From an uncultured Endozoicomonas sp. (GTDB lineage Bacteria > Pseudomonadota > Gammaproteobacteria > Pseudomonadales > Endozoicomonadaceae), in contig NZ_CANMAO010000009.1 of the NCBI RefSeq assembly GCF_947495845.1, positions 1 to 64,000 on the forward strand: 64,000 bases of DNA, written 5' to 3'. Position 1 is the stretch's first letter. The number at the start of each line of letters is the position of its first letter. The notes below the pieces were generated by a model. That model saw only the letters and a program-made list of their open reading frames with translations, was not told the DNA's origin and did no database searches. A program made the position numbers and the translations under genes. Of this stretch, positions 7,855 through 17,597 are shown piece after piece.

Positions 7855-9384
7855 ATGCGTATAGGGATCCCTGGAGAGGTCCAGGCAAACGAAAACCGTG
7901 TTGCTGCGACCCCCGATACAGTGGGCAAGCTGCAGAAACTCGGTTTTGACGTCGTTGTCGAACGAGGTGCAGGCGTTAAGGCAAGCTTTGAGGATGAAGC
8001 GTTTTCTCAAGCTGGAGCCAGTGTCGTTGATCGTGATGATGTCTGGAACTCCGACATTATTCTAAAAGTTAATGCACCCATTGATGAAGAAATTGCGCTG
8101 TTGAAAGACGGCGCAACGTTGGCCAGCTTTATCTGGCCTGCCCAGAATGAAGAGCTGATGAGTAAACTCAGCCAGCGCAATGTGAACATTCTGGCGATGG
8201 ACAGTGTTCCCCGCCTGTCCCGCTCCCAATCCCTCGACGCTCTAAGCTCAATGGCCAATATCGGTGGTTACCGTGCGGTGGTTGAAGCGTCCCATGAGTT
8301 TGGCCGTTTCTTTAATGGTCAGATCACCGCTGCAGGTAAAATTCCGCCAGCCAAAGTATTGGTCATTGGCGCCGGTGTTGCCGGTCTTGCTGCGCTGGGT
8401 GCTGCCGGAAGCATGGGTGCGATTGTGCGAGCGTTTGATACCCGACCTGAAGTAAAAGAACAGGTTGAGAGTATGGGCGCCGAGTTCCTGGAGCTGGACT
8501 ACGAAGAAGAACAAGATTCTTCTGACGGCTACGCCAAAGAGATGAGCAAGGCATTTATCGATGCGGAAATGGCTCTCTTTATGGAACAGGCAAAGGAAGT
8601 GGATATCATCATTACCACTGCCCTGATTCCCGGTAAACCGGCACCAAAGCTCATTACCGAAGAGATGGTGAAGGCGATGAAACCCGGCAGCGTCATTGTT
8701 GACCTCGCTGCTCAGACCGGGGGCAACTGTGCCTTTACGGTTAAAGATCAAGTGACGGTACAAAACGGCGTAAAAATTATTGGTTATACCGACCTGCCAA
8801 GCCGTTTGCCTACTCAGTCTTCACAGCTGTTTGGCACTAACCTGGTCAACCTGCTGAAACTGCTTTGCCCGAATAAAGATGGGCAGATCGATATCAATTT
8901 TGACGATGAAGTGATCCGTGGTCTTACCGTGATCCGCGATGGCAGCATCACCTGGCCACCACCCCCGGTCAAAGTCAGCGCTGCGCCGGCTGCCAAGCCT
9001 GAGCCTGTTGTTGTAAAAGAAGAGAAAGAAGAAAAGTCCCGGCCATGGGTGAAGCCTGTTTTGATGGCGGTTGGTGCAATCTTTTTTGGCTATATTGCCA
9101 ACGCCGCACCAAGCGACTTCCTTGAGCATGTCACCGTGTTTTTGTTGGCGTCCATTGTCGGTTACTACGTGATCTGGAATGTGAAGTCTGCACTGCACAC
9201 GCCATTGATGAGTGTAACTAATGCGATCAGTGGCATTGTTGTTGTGGGTGGTCTGGTGCAAATGGGCAGTGATAATCCAATTGTACTGGCCTTGTCGGGT
9301 ATCGCGATTACCGTCGCCGTTATCAACATTGTGGGTGGATTCGCTGTTACCCAGCGGATGCTCAAGATGTTCCGTCTGGATTAA
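7855..9384 (+). CDS. pntA: NAD(P) transhydrogenase, alpha subunit
   Basis: 509 residues; E. coli PntA has 510. With PntB it forms the proton-translocating transhydrogenase of the inner membrane, transferring hydride between NADH and NADP+ driven by the proton gradient. The N-terminal start [20 protein letters not shown] and the Rossmann motif [18 protein letters not shown] (about 172-189) belong to the NAD-binding domain I. A charged Pro/Lys/Glu linker at about 380-398 leads to four membrane segments (about 400-505). AGGTG lies seven bases before the ATG. The stop is 15 bp before pntB, giving a clear two-gene operon. Confidence 0.96.
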   Translation: MRIGIPGEVQANENRVAATPDTVGKLQKLGFDVVVERGAGVKASFEDEAFSQAGASVVDRDDVWNSDIILKVNAPIDEEIALLKDGATLASFIWPAQNEELMSKLSQRNVNILAMDSVPRLSRSQSLDALSSMANIGGYRAVVEASHEFGRFFNGQITAAGKIPPAKVLVIGAGVAGLAALGAAGSMGAIVRAFDTRPEVKEQVESMGAEFLELDYEEEQDSSDGYAKEMSKAFIDAEMALFMEQAKEVDIIITTALIPGKPAPKLITEEMVKAMKPGSVIVDLAAQTGGNCAFTVKDQVTVQNGVKIIGYTDLPSRLPTQSSQLFGTNLVNLLKLLCPNKDGQIDINFDDEVIRGLTVIRDGSITWPPPPVKVSAAPAAKPEPVVVKEEKEEKSRPWVKPVLMAVGAIFFGYIANAAPSDFLEHVTVFLLASIVGYYVIWNVKSALHTPLMSVTNAISGIVVVGGLVQMGSDNPIVLALSGIAITVAVINIVGGFAVTQRMLKMFRLD

Positions 9385-9399
9385 CAGGAGTCGCTTACG

Positions 9400-10800
9400 A
9401 TGTCTGAAGGTTTACTGGTAGCGGCTTACTTGGTAGCTGCTCTGATGTTTGTTATGAGCCTTGCGGGGCTCAGTCAGCAGGATACTGCGAAGAACGGCAA
9501 TATATACGGCATTATTGGTATGGTGATTGCTGTTGTGGCAACCCTTGGCCATGCGCATATTTCCGGCTTTACTCTGGTGACTGCCTGTATGGTAGTGGGG
9601 GCGGGTATTGGTCTTTATCTGGCGATTAAGGTTCAGATGACCGAAATGCCTCAGCTGGTTGCGATTCTTAATGGTTTTGGTGGCTTGGCTGCAGTACTGA
9701 TTGGATTTTCCAGTGCGTTGGAAGTGAATGATTCACTGGCATCACAACTGGCAGATTTGGTGTTATCCACCGAACAACTGATCCACCGCTCCGAGATATT
9801 TATCGGAATCATTATTGGTGCGGTGACGTTTAGTGGTTCTGTGGTTGCGGCGCTGAAATTACACGGCAAGGTTTCCAGTCGTCCAAAATCACTTCCTGGA
9901 AAGCACTGGACTAACCTGATTATTCTGGCTCTGGCCATTCTGATGGGTGTCGTTTATGTCCAGCAACACAGCATTCTGGCGCTGATTCTGTTGACCGGGC
10001 TTGCCTTTATCTTTGGTATCACTCTGGTGCTGGGTATTGGCGGTGCGGATATGCCAGTTGTTGTATCAATGCTCAATGCCTACTCCGGTCTCGCTGCCGC
10101 TATGACGGGCTTTATGTTGGGCAATAACCTGCTCATCATTACCGGTGCCATGGTGGGTTCTTCCGGTGCAATTCTTTCCTACCTGATGTGTGCGGCCATG
10201 AACCGTTCTTTTATCTCCGTTATTCTCGGCGGTTTTGGTACGGAAGAAGGCACTGTGGTTTCTGATGCGGACATGGGTGAATACACCGAAGTCTCTGCAG
10301 AAGACGTGGCTGAAAAGCTGAAGAATTCTTCCAGCGTGATCATTACACCAGGTTACGGCATGGCGGTGGCTCAGGCTCAGCACGGTGTGCGTGATCTGGT
10401 GAACAAGCTTCGTGATCGTGGCGTGAAAGTGCGTTTTGGTATTCATCCAGTTGCCGGACGTTTGCCAGGGCACATGAACGTTCTTCTGGCGGAAGCCAAA
10501 GTGCCTTACGACATTGTTGAAGAGATGGACGAGATCAACGATGACTTCGCAGAAACCGATACCGTTTTGGTGATCGGCGCCAACGATACGGTGAACCCTG
10601 CTGCCGCAGAAGACCCAACCAGCCCGATTGCGGGAATGCCGGTTCTGCGTGTTTGGGAAGCTGGTGAAGTGATTGTATTCAAACGTTCAATGGCTACTGG
10701 CTATGCGGGCGTTCAGAACCCTCTGTTCTTCAAAGACAACAGTCGTATGCTGTTTGGTGATGCTACCGACAGTGTAGAGAAGATTCTCAAGCAGTTCTAA
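9400..10800 (+). CDS. pntB: NAD(P) transhydrogenase, beta subunit
   Basis: 466 residues; E. coli PntB has 462. The N-terminal part (about 1-275) is a membrane domain with eight or nine hydrophobic helices, containing [18 protein letters not shown] and [18 protein letters not shown]. The C-terminal NADP-binding domain III shows [34 protein letters not shown] and [17 protein letters not shown] lies about ten bases before the start. It follows pntA directly and completes the enzyme. Confidence 0.96.
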   Translation: MSEGLLVAAYLVAALMFVMSLAGLSQQDTAKNGNIYGIIGMVIAVVATLGHAHISGFTLVTACMVVGAGIGLYLAIKVQMTEMPQLVAILNGFGGLAAVLIGFSSALEVNDSLASQLADLVLSTEQLIHRSEIFIGIIIGAVTFSGSVVAALKLHGKVSSRPKSLPGKHWTNLIILALAILMGVVYVQQHSILALILLTGLAFIFGITLVLGIGGADMPVVVSMLNAYSGLAAAMTGFMLGNNLLIITGAMVGSSGAILSYLMCAAMNRSFISVILGGFGTEEGTVVSDADMGEYTEVSAEDVAEKLKNSSSVIITPGYGMAVAQAQHGVRDLVNKLRDRGVKVRFGIHPVAGRLPGHMNVLLAEAKVPYDIVEEMDEINDDFAETDTVLVIGANDTVNPAAAEDPTSPIAGMPVLRVWEAGEVIVFKRSMATGYAGVQNPLFFKDNSRMLFGDATDSVEKILKQF

Positions 10801-10812
10801 AGCTGCTTCCAG

Positions 10813-10834
10813 TACCGGTAGTTTTCTGCCGGTG
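10813..10834 (+). terminator. Hairpin after pntB
   Basis: TACCGGTAG-TTTT-CTGCCGGTG forms an eight-pair stem 13 bases after the pntB stop. There is no clean T-run (CTGAATTT follows), so it is a weak terminator or a transcript-end stabiliser. Confidence 0.45.
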
Positions 10835-10904
10835 CTGAATTTAACGTATTCATGAAGCCAGTGCTTTAACTCACTTTAAAATTAAAAAAGCGTTTTCCTG
10901 ATTT

Positions 10905-12284
10905 TTAGTGACTGAAATAGTTTGACAGCCATTGCTTCAAACATAATTCAGACATCACTTTCCATCCATTATTAAGAGGATTAAACACAATGGAAGTGAG
11001 AGCACCCCTCTTCCCTTTTAACAGCTCGATTTCTTTCCAGCATATCTTATCAAAATAAGGCTTTAATTCTCCCCCGTTAACCAAAACCAGAGGCCGTACA
11101 TTGTTGTCCAGAAATGATCGTGAGATGTTTCCGGTTGTGTGAGGCACTTCTAGAGGCTGCCGGTTTTCAGATGGTGTCGCCGAAGAAGTCAGCTTCAGCA
11201 TAACGTTGTTTTTGAACTGATCTTTCAGGTGCAGGACATCTGCGGTTGCCATTGTATTATGGTCAACCGTCATTCCCATCAAATAGCAGCCGACAAAAGT
11301 GGCATCCCCGTGAATGGCTCCTTTAGTAACAATGATGGAATAACCATAAGGCACTGTTACTCCAATAAGATCTAGCATTTTTTGGCTTGAGTCCTGCCAT
11401 TTTCCGAGGGTAATGAATCCTGACGAGTCTTTAGTCATGGGAGACATTATCTGGGTGAAGTCATGGGTTTCGAGGAATAAGCCGTTTTTTTCTTTAACCG
11501 TCATCTCGGCGTATTCAGAGCCAAAATGATAGGTTACAACGTCCAGAGGATCTTCTTTTATCTGGGTGATTTTAAATGGCTGATCATTTCTTACCAGTTT
11601 TGCTCCAAAGCAGGATAGATCAATATTGGTAGCATCAAATTTAGGTAAAGTCAGCTGGCTTTTATCGACAATCAGTACGCCTATATCTTTTGTAAGCGAT
11701 TGTCGTTGATCATTATCGGTCAAATTAAGTTGCTCTTGGATAAAGGGTCTGTTTTCAGTTTTTTTACCGGATATCCATTTTGCACCAATGGTTAATATAT
11801 GATGGGAATTCGGTTTCTGGTCAGGCAGGGTTTGTTCAGGCTCTGAATTGGTGTTAATAAATTGAAGGGTATTATTAGTAGAAATTAATTTGCATGTATA
11901 AGTGTGAGTGTCATCCAAGACTCCAAGGTAGTGGTTTGGACCAATCATGCACTTTTCTAAACCAGAGGATAAAGGCTCGCCACGAAAAATTTGTATGTTT
12001 TTCAGGCGAAGAATATCCCTGGATGCTGCTGTAACCCTTCCCGTCCAGGAAATGCGCGGAATTGTCTGCCATCCATCGGCCAGCCTGCAAGCATGTGTGC
12101 CATCCAGACCATTGAGTCCCAATAACCTGTGAATATCAGTTTTTGTGGCAGTCTGGTCTGGTAGATAGATTGACGGGATAAAATGCTTGGTTGGTCGATT
12201 GAAGGCTGTTGATGATTGAGAGTTCTGTGGTGATGGCAGGGTAAGGGGATTCGACTGCCTATTGGCGACAAGACTGGTATCCAT
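10905..12284 (-). CDS. Unrecognised 459-residue protein
   Basis: I do not recognise this family. The first 45 residues are rich in Ser, Asn, Pro, Thr and Gln, with no signal peptide. The rest looks folded, with beta-rich patches such as PYGYSIIVTKGAIHGDATF and HLKDQFKNNVMLKL, and has no transmembrane segment. A disordered, polar N-terminus on a protein without an export signal is common among type III/IV effectors; that is only suggestive here. It lies downstream of nfo on the same strand, with a hairpin (12316-12332) between them, so it is probably transcribed separately. The start has only a weak purine-rich site. Confidence 0.7.
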   Translation of the reverse strand: MDTSLVANRQSNPLTLPSPQNSQSSTAFNRPTKHFIPSIYLPDQTATKTDIHRLLGLNGLDGTHACRLADGWQTIPRISWTGRVTAASRDILRLKNIQIFRGEPLSSGLEKCMIGPNHYLGVLDDTHTYTCKLISTNNTLQFINTNSEPEQTLPDQKPNSHHILTIGAKWISGKKTENRPFIQEQLNLTDNDQRQSLTKDIGVLIVDKSQLTLPKFDATNIDLSCFGAKLVRNDQPFKITQIKEDPLDVVTYHFGSEYAEMTVKEKNGLFLETHDFTQIMSPMTKDSSGFITLGKWQDSSQKMLDLIGVTVPYGYSIIVTKGAIHGDATFVGCYLMGMTVDHNTMATADVLHLKDQFKNNVMLKLTSSATPSENRQPLEVPHTTGNISRSFLDNNVRPLVLVNGGELKPYFDKICWKEIELLKGKRGALTSIVFNPLNNGWKVMSELCLKQWLSNYFSH

Positions 12285-12315
12285 GGGGACTCTGTGAACA
12301 TTCTTGATGAGAGCG

Positions 12316-12332
12316 AGCTGTCTTAGACAGCT
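12316..12332 (-). terminator. Hairpin between nfo and the orphan gene
   Basis: AGCTGTC-TTA-GACAGCT is a perfect seven-pair stem lying 49-65 bases beyond the nfo stop on the minus strand. No long T-run follows, so its terminator function is uncertain. Confidence 0.4.
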
Positions 12333-12380
12333 TACTCTCTAAAATGTTCAATACTGAGAGCCTTCTGGCAGAGGAGTATA

Positions 12381-13220
12381 TCAACACATCATTTTGAGCG
12401 CCTGAATCTCATCAGCCCATATAGACTCATCAATAGTTTCCAGAACCATCGGAATGCCATCGAAACGCTTATCTTCCATGATATAGCGGAATACTTCCCA
12501 GCCGATTTCCCCTTCACCCAAACTGTGGTGACGGTCTTTCCGTGAGCCTAACTCGCCTTTGGAATCATTCAGGTGCATGCCTTGCAGATATTTGAAGCCA
12601 ACCGTTTTTTCAAATTCAGCAAAGGTTTTCTCACAGGCTTCTGGTGTGCGCAGATCATAACCGGCGGCAAAAGTATGACAGGTATCGAGACAGACACCGA
12701 CGCGGGATTTGTCATCAACCTGCTCAATGATTTCTGCTAACTCTTCGAATTGCCAGCCAAGGTTGCTGCCTTGCCCAGCCGTATTTTCGATAACCGCAAT
12801 GACGCCTTCGGTTTTATCCAGAGCGATATTGATGGATTCAGCGATACGAGCCAGACATACGGAGATATCCATTTTGCGTAGATGACTGCCCGGGTGAAAG
12901 TTCAGTCGGTCAAGCCCAAGCTGCATGCAGCGTTCCATTTCATCAAGAAAGGCTGCACGGGATTTATCCAATGCTTCCTGCTCGGGGTGTCCGAGATTTA
13001 TAAGGTAACTGTCGTGGGGAAGGATTTGCTCAGGCTTGTAGCCGTACTTTTCACATCGTTCTTTAAATAGGTCGATGCTTTTAGATGTAAGTGGTTTGGC
13101 CACCCATTGTCGTTGGTTTTTAGTGAACAGCGCAAAAGCAGTAGCGCCCAATTCATAGGCATTCTTCGGAGCGTTCTCAACGCCTCCGGCAGCACTGACG
13201 TGTGCTCCAATATATTTCAT
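12381..13220 (-). CDS. nfo: Endonuclease IV (AP endonuclease)
   Basis: 279 residues from the ATG at 13220; E. coli Nfo has 285. It cleaves DNA 5' of abasic sites in base-excision repair using three metal ions. Family hallmarks include [12 protein letters not shown] at the start, [68 protein letters not shown] and IPMVLETI, which supply the metal-binding His, Glu and Asp residues. A GTG four codons upstream is possible, but the conserved N-terminus begins at the ATG. The C-terminus is slightly shorter than usual, with the metal-site residues intact. It sits between two orphan genes. Confidence 0.96.
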   Translation of the reverse strand: MKYIGAHVSAAGGVENAPKNAYELGATAFALFTKNQRQWVAKPLTSKSIDLFKERCEKYGYKPEQILPHDSYLINLGHPEQEALDKSRAAFLDEMERCMQLGLDRLNFHPGSHLRKMDISVCLARIAESINIALDKTEGVIAVIENTAGQGSNLGWQFEELAEIIEQVDDKSRVGVCLDTCHTFAAGYDLRTPEACEKTFAEFEKTVGFKYLQGMHLNDSKGELGSRKDRHHSLGEGEIGWEVFRYIMEDKRFDGIPMVLETIDESIWADEIQALKMMC

Positions 13221-13327
13221 AAGGTTACGCACTTAGTGAACTTTTCTTGAGGAATATGGTCGCATATTCCACGCGTAACTGCGATGTCATGTTCTTAACG
13301 GGCACTTTACTAAAAGGGATGCTTTTT

Positions 13328-14314
13328 ATGTCTATTGATAATCAGGTCAGTTTAGGCGGTATAGACGCATTTAAGTTTGCCTGGAAAAAAGAGAATAAGA
13401 GCTGCTTTATTGTTAAGTTGGCAAAAAGTACCTGGGCCGGTATTCAAGGTACGTTTTGTGGCTACAAAGTCGCTCTGGTGCAGGTGAAGAATTATTTACC
13501 GGAAGTGTATGAAAAACTGGTAAAGGATGTGCCTCTGGGAGCCAGAAAAATTACTGTGTCGATATGGGACTCTTCATGTTCTCTAAGATACGAACGACCC
13601 TATGGTAATAAGGGGGAAGCCCACCTGACTTACAGAGATGGTATTTTTACAGGGAGAACGTATTACGGAAACCTGAGCCCGAGAGAAAAGGTACCTTATA
13701 ATGATTACCCGAAAGACTTATTTCAGGCCATCAACGATCTTCCTGATGAGATACAGAAAGGTGTTACCGTATGGAAGCAAGAAGCAAAACTGACCTCAGA
13801 TAGCAGTGACAATATCATTTATGAAGCCCGTTATATGGTTGAGGTTAATGATAAGCCCTATTTTGCAACAAAATCAGAAGCGGTGGGAAAAGCTAAAGAG
13901 GTAAATACTCTTAGAAACGACGCAAAGAAACGAGCTTGTAATGAGCTTGCAGATAACCTGTCTTCACTGAAAAGAGAGTTTCGAGTATTGCATCATCCCG
14001 CGATGAATGGGCGGCTTGAAATAAAAACGACAAGCTCAAGCTGTATCGTGAGATTGGATAATCAAAAGATTCTGGATCTCTATGGCACTCATGCCCGGGA
14101 GGATGCTCTGGACGCACTGGATAATTGGCTTAATTCGATAGCTCACTTTTCAATCCCACATCAACGGATTCTTGGTATCAATAAATCAACATTTTCAGAC
14201 TATCAGTTGATGCTCAATGGGCAGCCTTATGGTAAGAACTTTCTAAGATTTCAGGACCTTTGTTACGATACTAAAAAGCTTAAGCGAGAAGCTTTCGGTT
14301 GGGACAAGATGTAG
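13328..14314 (+). CDS. Unrecognised 328-residue protein
   Basis: No family recognised. It starts most plausibly at ATG 13328 (MSIDNQVSLGG), with GGGA eight bases upstream; an earlier in-frame start at 13247 would add 27 residues. The protein is basic and soluble, without signal peptide or membrane segment. There are many aromatic and Lys-rich stretches and a helical Lys/Arg/Glu segment at about 200-245. It ends 2 bp before the convergent hydrolase stop. Divergent from nfo, with about 107 bp between starts. Function unknown. Confidence 0.65.
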   Translation: MSIDNQVSLGGIDAFKFAWKKENKSCFIVKLAKSTWAGIQGTFCGYKVALVQVKNYLPEVYEKLVKDVPLGARKITVSIWDSSCSLRYERPYGNKGEAHLTYRDGIFTGRTYYGNLSPREKVPYNDYPKDLFQAINDLPDEIQKGVTVWKQEAKLTSDSSDNIIYEARYMVEVNDKPYFATKSEAVGKAKEVNTLRNDAKKRACNELADNLSSLKREFRVLHHPAMNGRLEIKTTSSSCIVRLDNQKILDLYGTHAREDALDALDNWLNSIAHFSIPHQRILGINKSTFSDYQLMLNGQPYGKNFLRFQDLCYDTKKLKREAFGWDKM

Positions 14315-14316
14315 AT

Positions 14317-15258
14317 TTATGGTTTGATCTTGCTGATCAGCCAGTTCATATATTGTGTTCTAGTGTCTTCTATTTCATTCGGCAAATGGTGGCGGGCACC
14401 ATCAAGCCACATGATTGAAGGGTTGATGTAAAGCCTGTTCAGTATTTTCAAGTTATGATGGCCATCCACTGTCGTGTCATTCGTACCTTGTAGAATGAAT
14501 GCAGGAACATCGATTTGACTTGAGCTGGCTTCAATTTTTCTTATCCACCGATTCATGGACGCTACCCACTGCGTAGGCAGAACTTTTGGTGCTAACGGAT
14601 CATTATGGGCCTTCTGGATAAAGGCTTTATTGCGGCAGTTCTCTTTAAACGTTCTCGGAATCTGTTTGATAAATGGTTGTGCTATGTAGAACTTGATGCG
14701 TGCGAGCCACCATAAGTAAGGGCGAACCAGAGGTGCTGACAAAATGACCTGCTGAAAAGGTAATGGTTGCTTCTGGCTAACATAGTCGTTCAGTAAGTCG
14801 GTGATGATTGCGCATCCGGTACTTTGTCCATAACCAAACCAAGGCTTTGGTAGCAGAGGCTCCGAAAAAGAAAGCATATCTTCCAGAGTCTGACGGTAGT
14901 CTCCAAAATCCTCGATGGTTGCTGACTCACCACTGGATAAACCATGCCCGGGTAAATCGTAGGCCAATACGTTGAGGTTCTGCTCCAGGAAAAAACGGAT
15001 AATGTGCTCAAACAGGCCAACGTGATCGTAGTAGCCATGGAGCAAAAATACTGTGCCTTTAGGGGCGCGACAGGCATATAGATGGCAGGCTATCCGGAAA
15101 TCTTGAGTATCGACATAACCAAAGGTGTGATGGATATTCTCAAGCCTGCTTTCTAAGTCAATTCCATAGTATTGAAAATAGGATTGCTCAAGCGACGATG
15201 CTTCCAGCCTGAGGGATAGCGGCCGCATTTGAGCGACCAGTGTTGTTTTGTCCATCAA
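14317..15258 (-). CDS. Alpha/beta-hydrolase, lysophospholipase/monoacylglycerol-lipase type
   Basis: 313 residues. It shows the serine-hydrolase layout: oxyanion region FLLHGYYDHVGLFEH, strand LAYDLPGHGLSSG, nucleophile elbow GYGQSTG (G-x-S-x-G), a late Asp in LQGTNDTTVDG and a catalytic His in LDGARHHLPNE. This is the Hydrolase_4 arrangement of lysophospholipases and monoacylglycerol lipases; the true substrate is unknown. It overlaps the end of the rfaH-like gene by four bases (or one if the second Met is used), so the two are translationally coupled. No signal peptide is visible, so it is probably cytoplasmic. Confidence 0.85.
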   Translation of the reverse strand: MMDKTTLVAQMRPLSLRLEASSLEQSYFQYYGIDLESRLENIHHTFGYVDTQDFRIACHLYACRAPKGTVFLLHGYYDHVGLFEHIIRFFLEQNLNVLAYDLPGHGLSSGESATIEDFGDYRQTLEDMLSFSEPLLPKPWFGYGQSTGCAIITDLLNDYVSQKQPLPFQQVILSAPLVRPYLWWLARIKFYIAQPFIKQIPRTFKENCRNKAFIQKAHNDPLAPKVLPTQWVASMNRWIRKIEASSSQIDVPAFILQGTNDTTVDGHHNLKILNRLYINPSIMWLDGARHHLPNEIEDTRTQYMNWLISKIKP

Positions 15259-15884
15259 GCTTCTTCGGCTACTTTATGCAGATCTTTTAACGGAACGTTT
15301 AGTTCTCGTTCGGCAATGACTTTGCGTTCTTCACCACCATCATCTGTGCGCATGCTCTCGATAAATTTGATGAGAACAATACCGCGATCGATGTTCACAC
15401 CTTTGATAAAGGTGGTTTCAAGATGTCGGAATAGCGGGTTGTCATACAGCACCGTTTCCCCAGACTGGAAGCGTAGATTAGAGGGCTTTTCTTCAGGGTC
15501 AGCGCCATTTTGTAACCAGGTAATAGCTTCGATCTGATCGATGATTTGATCGCCGTTCGGAATTGGGCTTGGGAGTAGAGAGGCTGTTTGATTTTTAGGT
15601 AAACGACCAGACTCATTTAACTTGTGATTCATCCGGTTGAATCGAACGATGTGCAGAATGCCCCGGGTTGAGCGAATTTTGTGATAAGGTGGTTCGCCTT
15701 CAATACCCAAGCGAATAAATATGTAGCTGGGGAAAAGAGGTACCTGTACAGCTTTGCCAAAAATCAGCGGACAATAGGCCTCAAAGCCAAGCGCTTCCAG
15801 GTTCTCTTGCGCCCGAACTTCTTCCCGGTTTTTAGTTTTCAGTAAATACCATCCCTGCTTCAACTTATCCGCACTACACGACAT
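15255..15884 (-). CDS. rfaH: RfaH-like (NusG paralogue) transcription antiterminator
   Basis: 209 residues, longer than the 162 of E. coli RfaH. The N-terminal NusG-type domain is clear: GWYLLKTKNREEVRAQENLE, FEAYCPLIFGKAVQVPLFPSYIFIRL and IRSTRGILHIVRFNRM, the last matching the RfaH STRG-VRF segment. The C-terminal half has a KOW-like stretch (SGETVLYDNPLF), with an extended linker and extra residues compared with E. coli. RfaH recruits to ops-paused RNA polymerase and promotes elongation of long virulence or surface-polysaccharide operons. It overlaps the downstream hydrolase start. The family call is sure; orthology is likely. Confidence 0.85.
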   Translation of the reverse strand: MSCSADKLKQGWYLLKTKNREEVRAQENLEALGFEAYCPLIFGKAVQVPLFPSYIFIRLGIEGEPPYHKIRSTRGILHIVRFNRMNHKLNESGRLPKNQTASLLPSPIPNGDQIIDQIEAITWLQNGADPEEKPSNLRFQSGETVLYDNPLFRHLETTFIKGVNIDRGIVLIKFIESMRTDDGGEERKVIAERELNVPLKDLHKVAEEA

Positions 15885-16064
15885 AGCAAATCCTTTTTAA
15901 AACAACTTCACTGAAACCAACAAACGATCCAGACGTTTTCAGTAAAAACATTCTACAGGACTCAAAAGGGGACTCAATAGCAAGACCGCGCAGCAAGGCG
16001 CGAGAATGCCACGAAGAAAATACTCATTTGACGATGATGCAAGCGGTATAAAGGCGTAACAGGC

Positions 16065-16106
16065 ATTATAGTCGGGAACAGGCAATGCCTGAACTCGACT
16101 ATAAAT
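16065..16106 (-). terminator. Strong hairpin after pgk
   Basis: The arms ATTATAGTCGGGAACAGGCA and TGCCTGAACTCGACTATAAA pair over most of 20 positions with a one-base gap between them, 20 bases past the pgk stop. There is no T-run on the minus strand, so it may stabilise the 3' end rather than terminate alone. Confidence 0.5.
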
Positions 16107-16125
16107 TTTCAGAATTAAGACGTAC

Positions 16126-17292
16126 TTAACGCTTGGCAGCTTCTTCCAGCATAGCCACAGCAGGAAGCACTTTACCTTCTACAAACTCAAGGAAAGCACC
16201 GCCACCGGTGGATATGTAAGACACTTTGTCTTTAATACCATATTTATCGATAGCCGCCAGAGTGTCACCACCGCCAGCGATAGAGAAAGCGTCAGAGTTG
16301 GCAATGGCCATAGACATGGAGCGAGTGCCTTCACCGAACTGATCGAATTCAAACACGCCAACCGGGCCATTCCACAGGATAGTTTTGGCTGAGATCAGAA
16401 CGTCGGCGAACAGTTTCTGTGTTTCAGGACCAACGTCGAAAATCATGTCGTCGTCTTGTACATCATCAACGGACTTAACGACAGCGGGTTCGTTTTCATC
16501 AAACTTCTTGCCACAGATGACATCGACAGGCATTGGAATGCTGCACTTGTCCATGAGGGCTTTGGCTTGTGGAATTAAATCAGCTTCGTACAGAGATTTA
16601 CCAACGTTCTTGCCTGCAGCTGCCAGGAAGGTGTTGGCAATACCGCCACCAACGATCAGCTGGTCGCAAATGCCGGACAGGGATTCCAAAACCGTCAGTT
16701 TGGTAGACACTTTGGAGCCACCAACAATGGCAGTCATTGGGCGGGCAGGCTTATCCATGGCTTTGCCAAGGGCTTCCAGTTCTGCAGCCAGCAGAGGGCC
16801 AGCACAGGCAATGGCAGCAAATTTACCAACACCGTGAGTAGAGGCTTGAGCGCGGTGAGCCGTACCAAAGGCATCCATGACATAAATGTCGCATAGAGCC
16901 GCCATTTTGCGAGAAAGACCTTCGTCGTCTTTACCTTCACCAACGTTGAAACGACAGTTTTCCAGAATGACCAGTTCGCCGTCCGCGACGTCAAAGCCGC
17001 CTTCAACCCAGTCTTTTACCAGACGAACGTCTTTGCCCAGCAGATCAGCAATGTAATCGGCTACAGGCTTCAGAGAAGATTCTTCGTCGTACTGACCTTC
17101 GGTTGGGCGACCCAGGTGAGAAGTCACCATCACTTTGGCACCGGCTTCTATTGCCAGCTTGATGGTTGGCAGGGAAGCCAGGATGCGCGCATCACTGGTG
17201 ACTTTGCCGTTTTTAACCGGAACATTAAGGTCTTCACGGATCAGAACGCGTTTGCCGGCCAGATCCAGATCAGTCATTTTTAAAACGTTCAT
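16126..17292 (-). CDS. pgk: Phosphoglycerate kinase
   Basis: 388 residues; E. coli Pgk has 387. It interconverts 1,3-bisphosphoglycerate plus ADP and 3-phosphoglycerate plus ATP in glycolysis. Visible motifs are [14 protein letters not shown], the substrate-binding [20 protein letters not shown], the nucleotide-domain [22 protein letters not shown] and the C-terminal [19 protein letters not shown] precedes the ATG by nine bases. It lies downstream of epd on the same strand, after a 305-bp gap with its own palindrome, so it may have its own promoter. No fba follows, unlike the usual epd-pgk-fba order. Confidence 0.97.
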   Translation of the reverse strand: MNVLKMTDLDLAGKRVLIREDLNVPVKNGKVTSDARILASLPTIKLAIEAGAKVMVTSHLGRPTEGQYDEESSLKPVADYIADLLGKDVRLVKDWVEGGFDVADGELVILENCRFNVGEGKDDEGLSRKMAALCDIYVMDAFGTAHRAQASTHGVGKFAAIACAGPLLAAELEALGKAMDKPARPMTAIVGGSKVSTKLTVLESLSGICDQLIVGGGIANTFLAAAGKNVGKSLYEADLIPQAKALMDKCSIPMPVDVICGKKFDENEPAVVKSVDDVQDDDMIFDVGPETQKLFADVLISAKTILWNGPVGVFEFDQFGEGTRSMSMAIANSDAFSIAGGGDTLAAIDKYGIKDKVSYISTGGGAFLEFVEGKVLPAVAMLEEAAKR

Positions 17293-17322
17293 GGAGAGCT
17301 CTCCTGATATTCACTCTTGCTA

Positions 17323-17340
17323 CTTTCGCATTTGCGAAAG
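17323..17340. promoter_or_regulatory. Perfect palindrome upstream of pgk
   Basis: CTTTCGCA-TT-TGCGAAAG, eight-base arms with a two-base centre, lies about 31 bp upstream of the pgk start. Its size and position suit a dimeric repressor operator in the pgk promoter or leader. The regulator is unknown. Confidence 0.4.
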
Positions 17341-17364
17341 ACGGCTGGGGCTATCTGTAGTGAA

Positions 17365-17385
17365 AATGCCAAATGCCAAATGCCA
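17365..17385. repeat. Three tandem copies of AATGCCA
   Basis: Three exact 7-bp copies in a row in the pgk upstream region. It could be replication slippage or part of a regulatory site. Copy number may vary between strains. Confidence 0.6.
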
Positions 17386-17597
17386 GGCTGGAGAAAATAC
17401 TATGACTTTTCGGAGCAATGGTATTTTCAGCTCATGGCTGTTTGGAATCAGCGAAAAAACGTCAGGGACAATAGCATATAAAATGGGCTTCAGGTATTCA
17501 TTGAAACACTCTGATGACCTGAATCAACAGGCGTATCAAGGGTTTTCGGAGGGGCACAGGTTTTTGGTGAATGTTGTTTGAACTTGTTTACTGTGGA

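Larger units (their letters stand above)
17293..17597. other. 305-bp gap between epd and pgk
   Basis: No gene. It contains a palindrome just upstream of pgk (17323-17340) and a short tandem repeat (17365-17385). The plus-strand frame across it is not gene-like. The stretch probably holds the pgk promoter. Confidence 0.5.
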
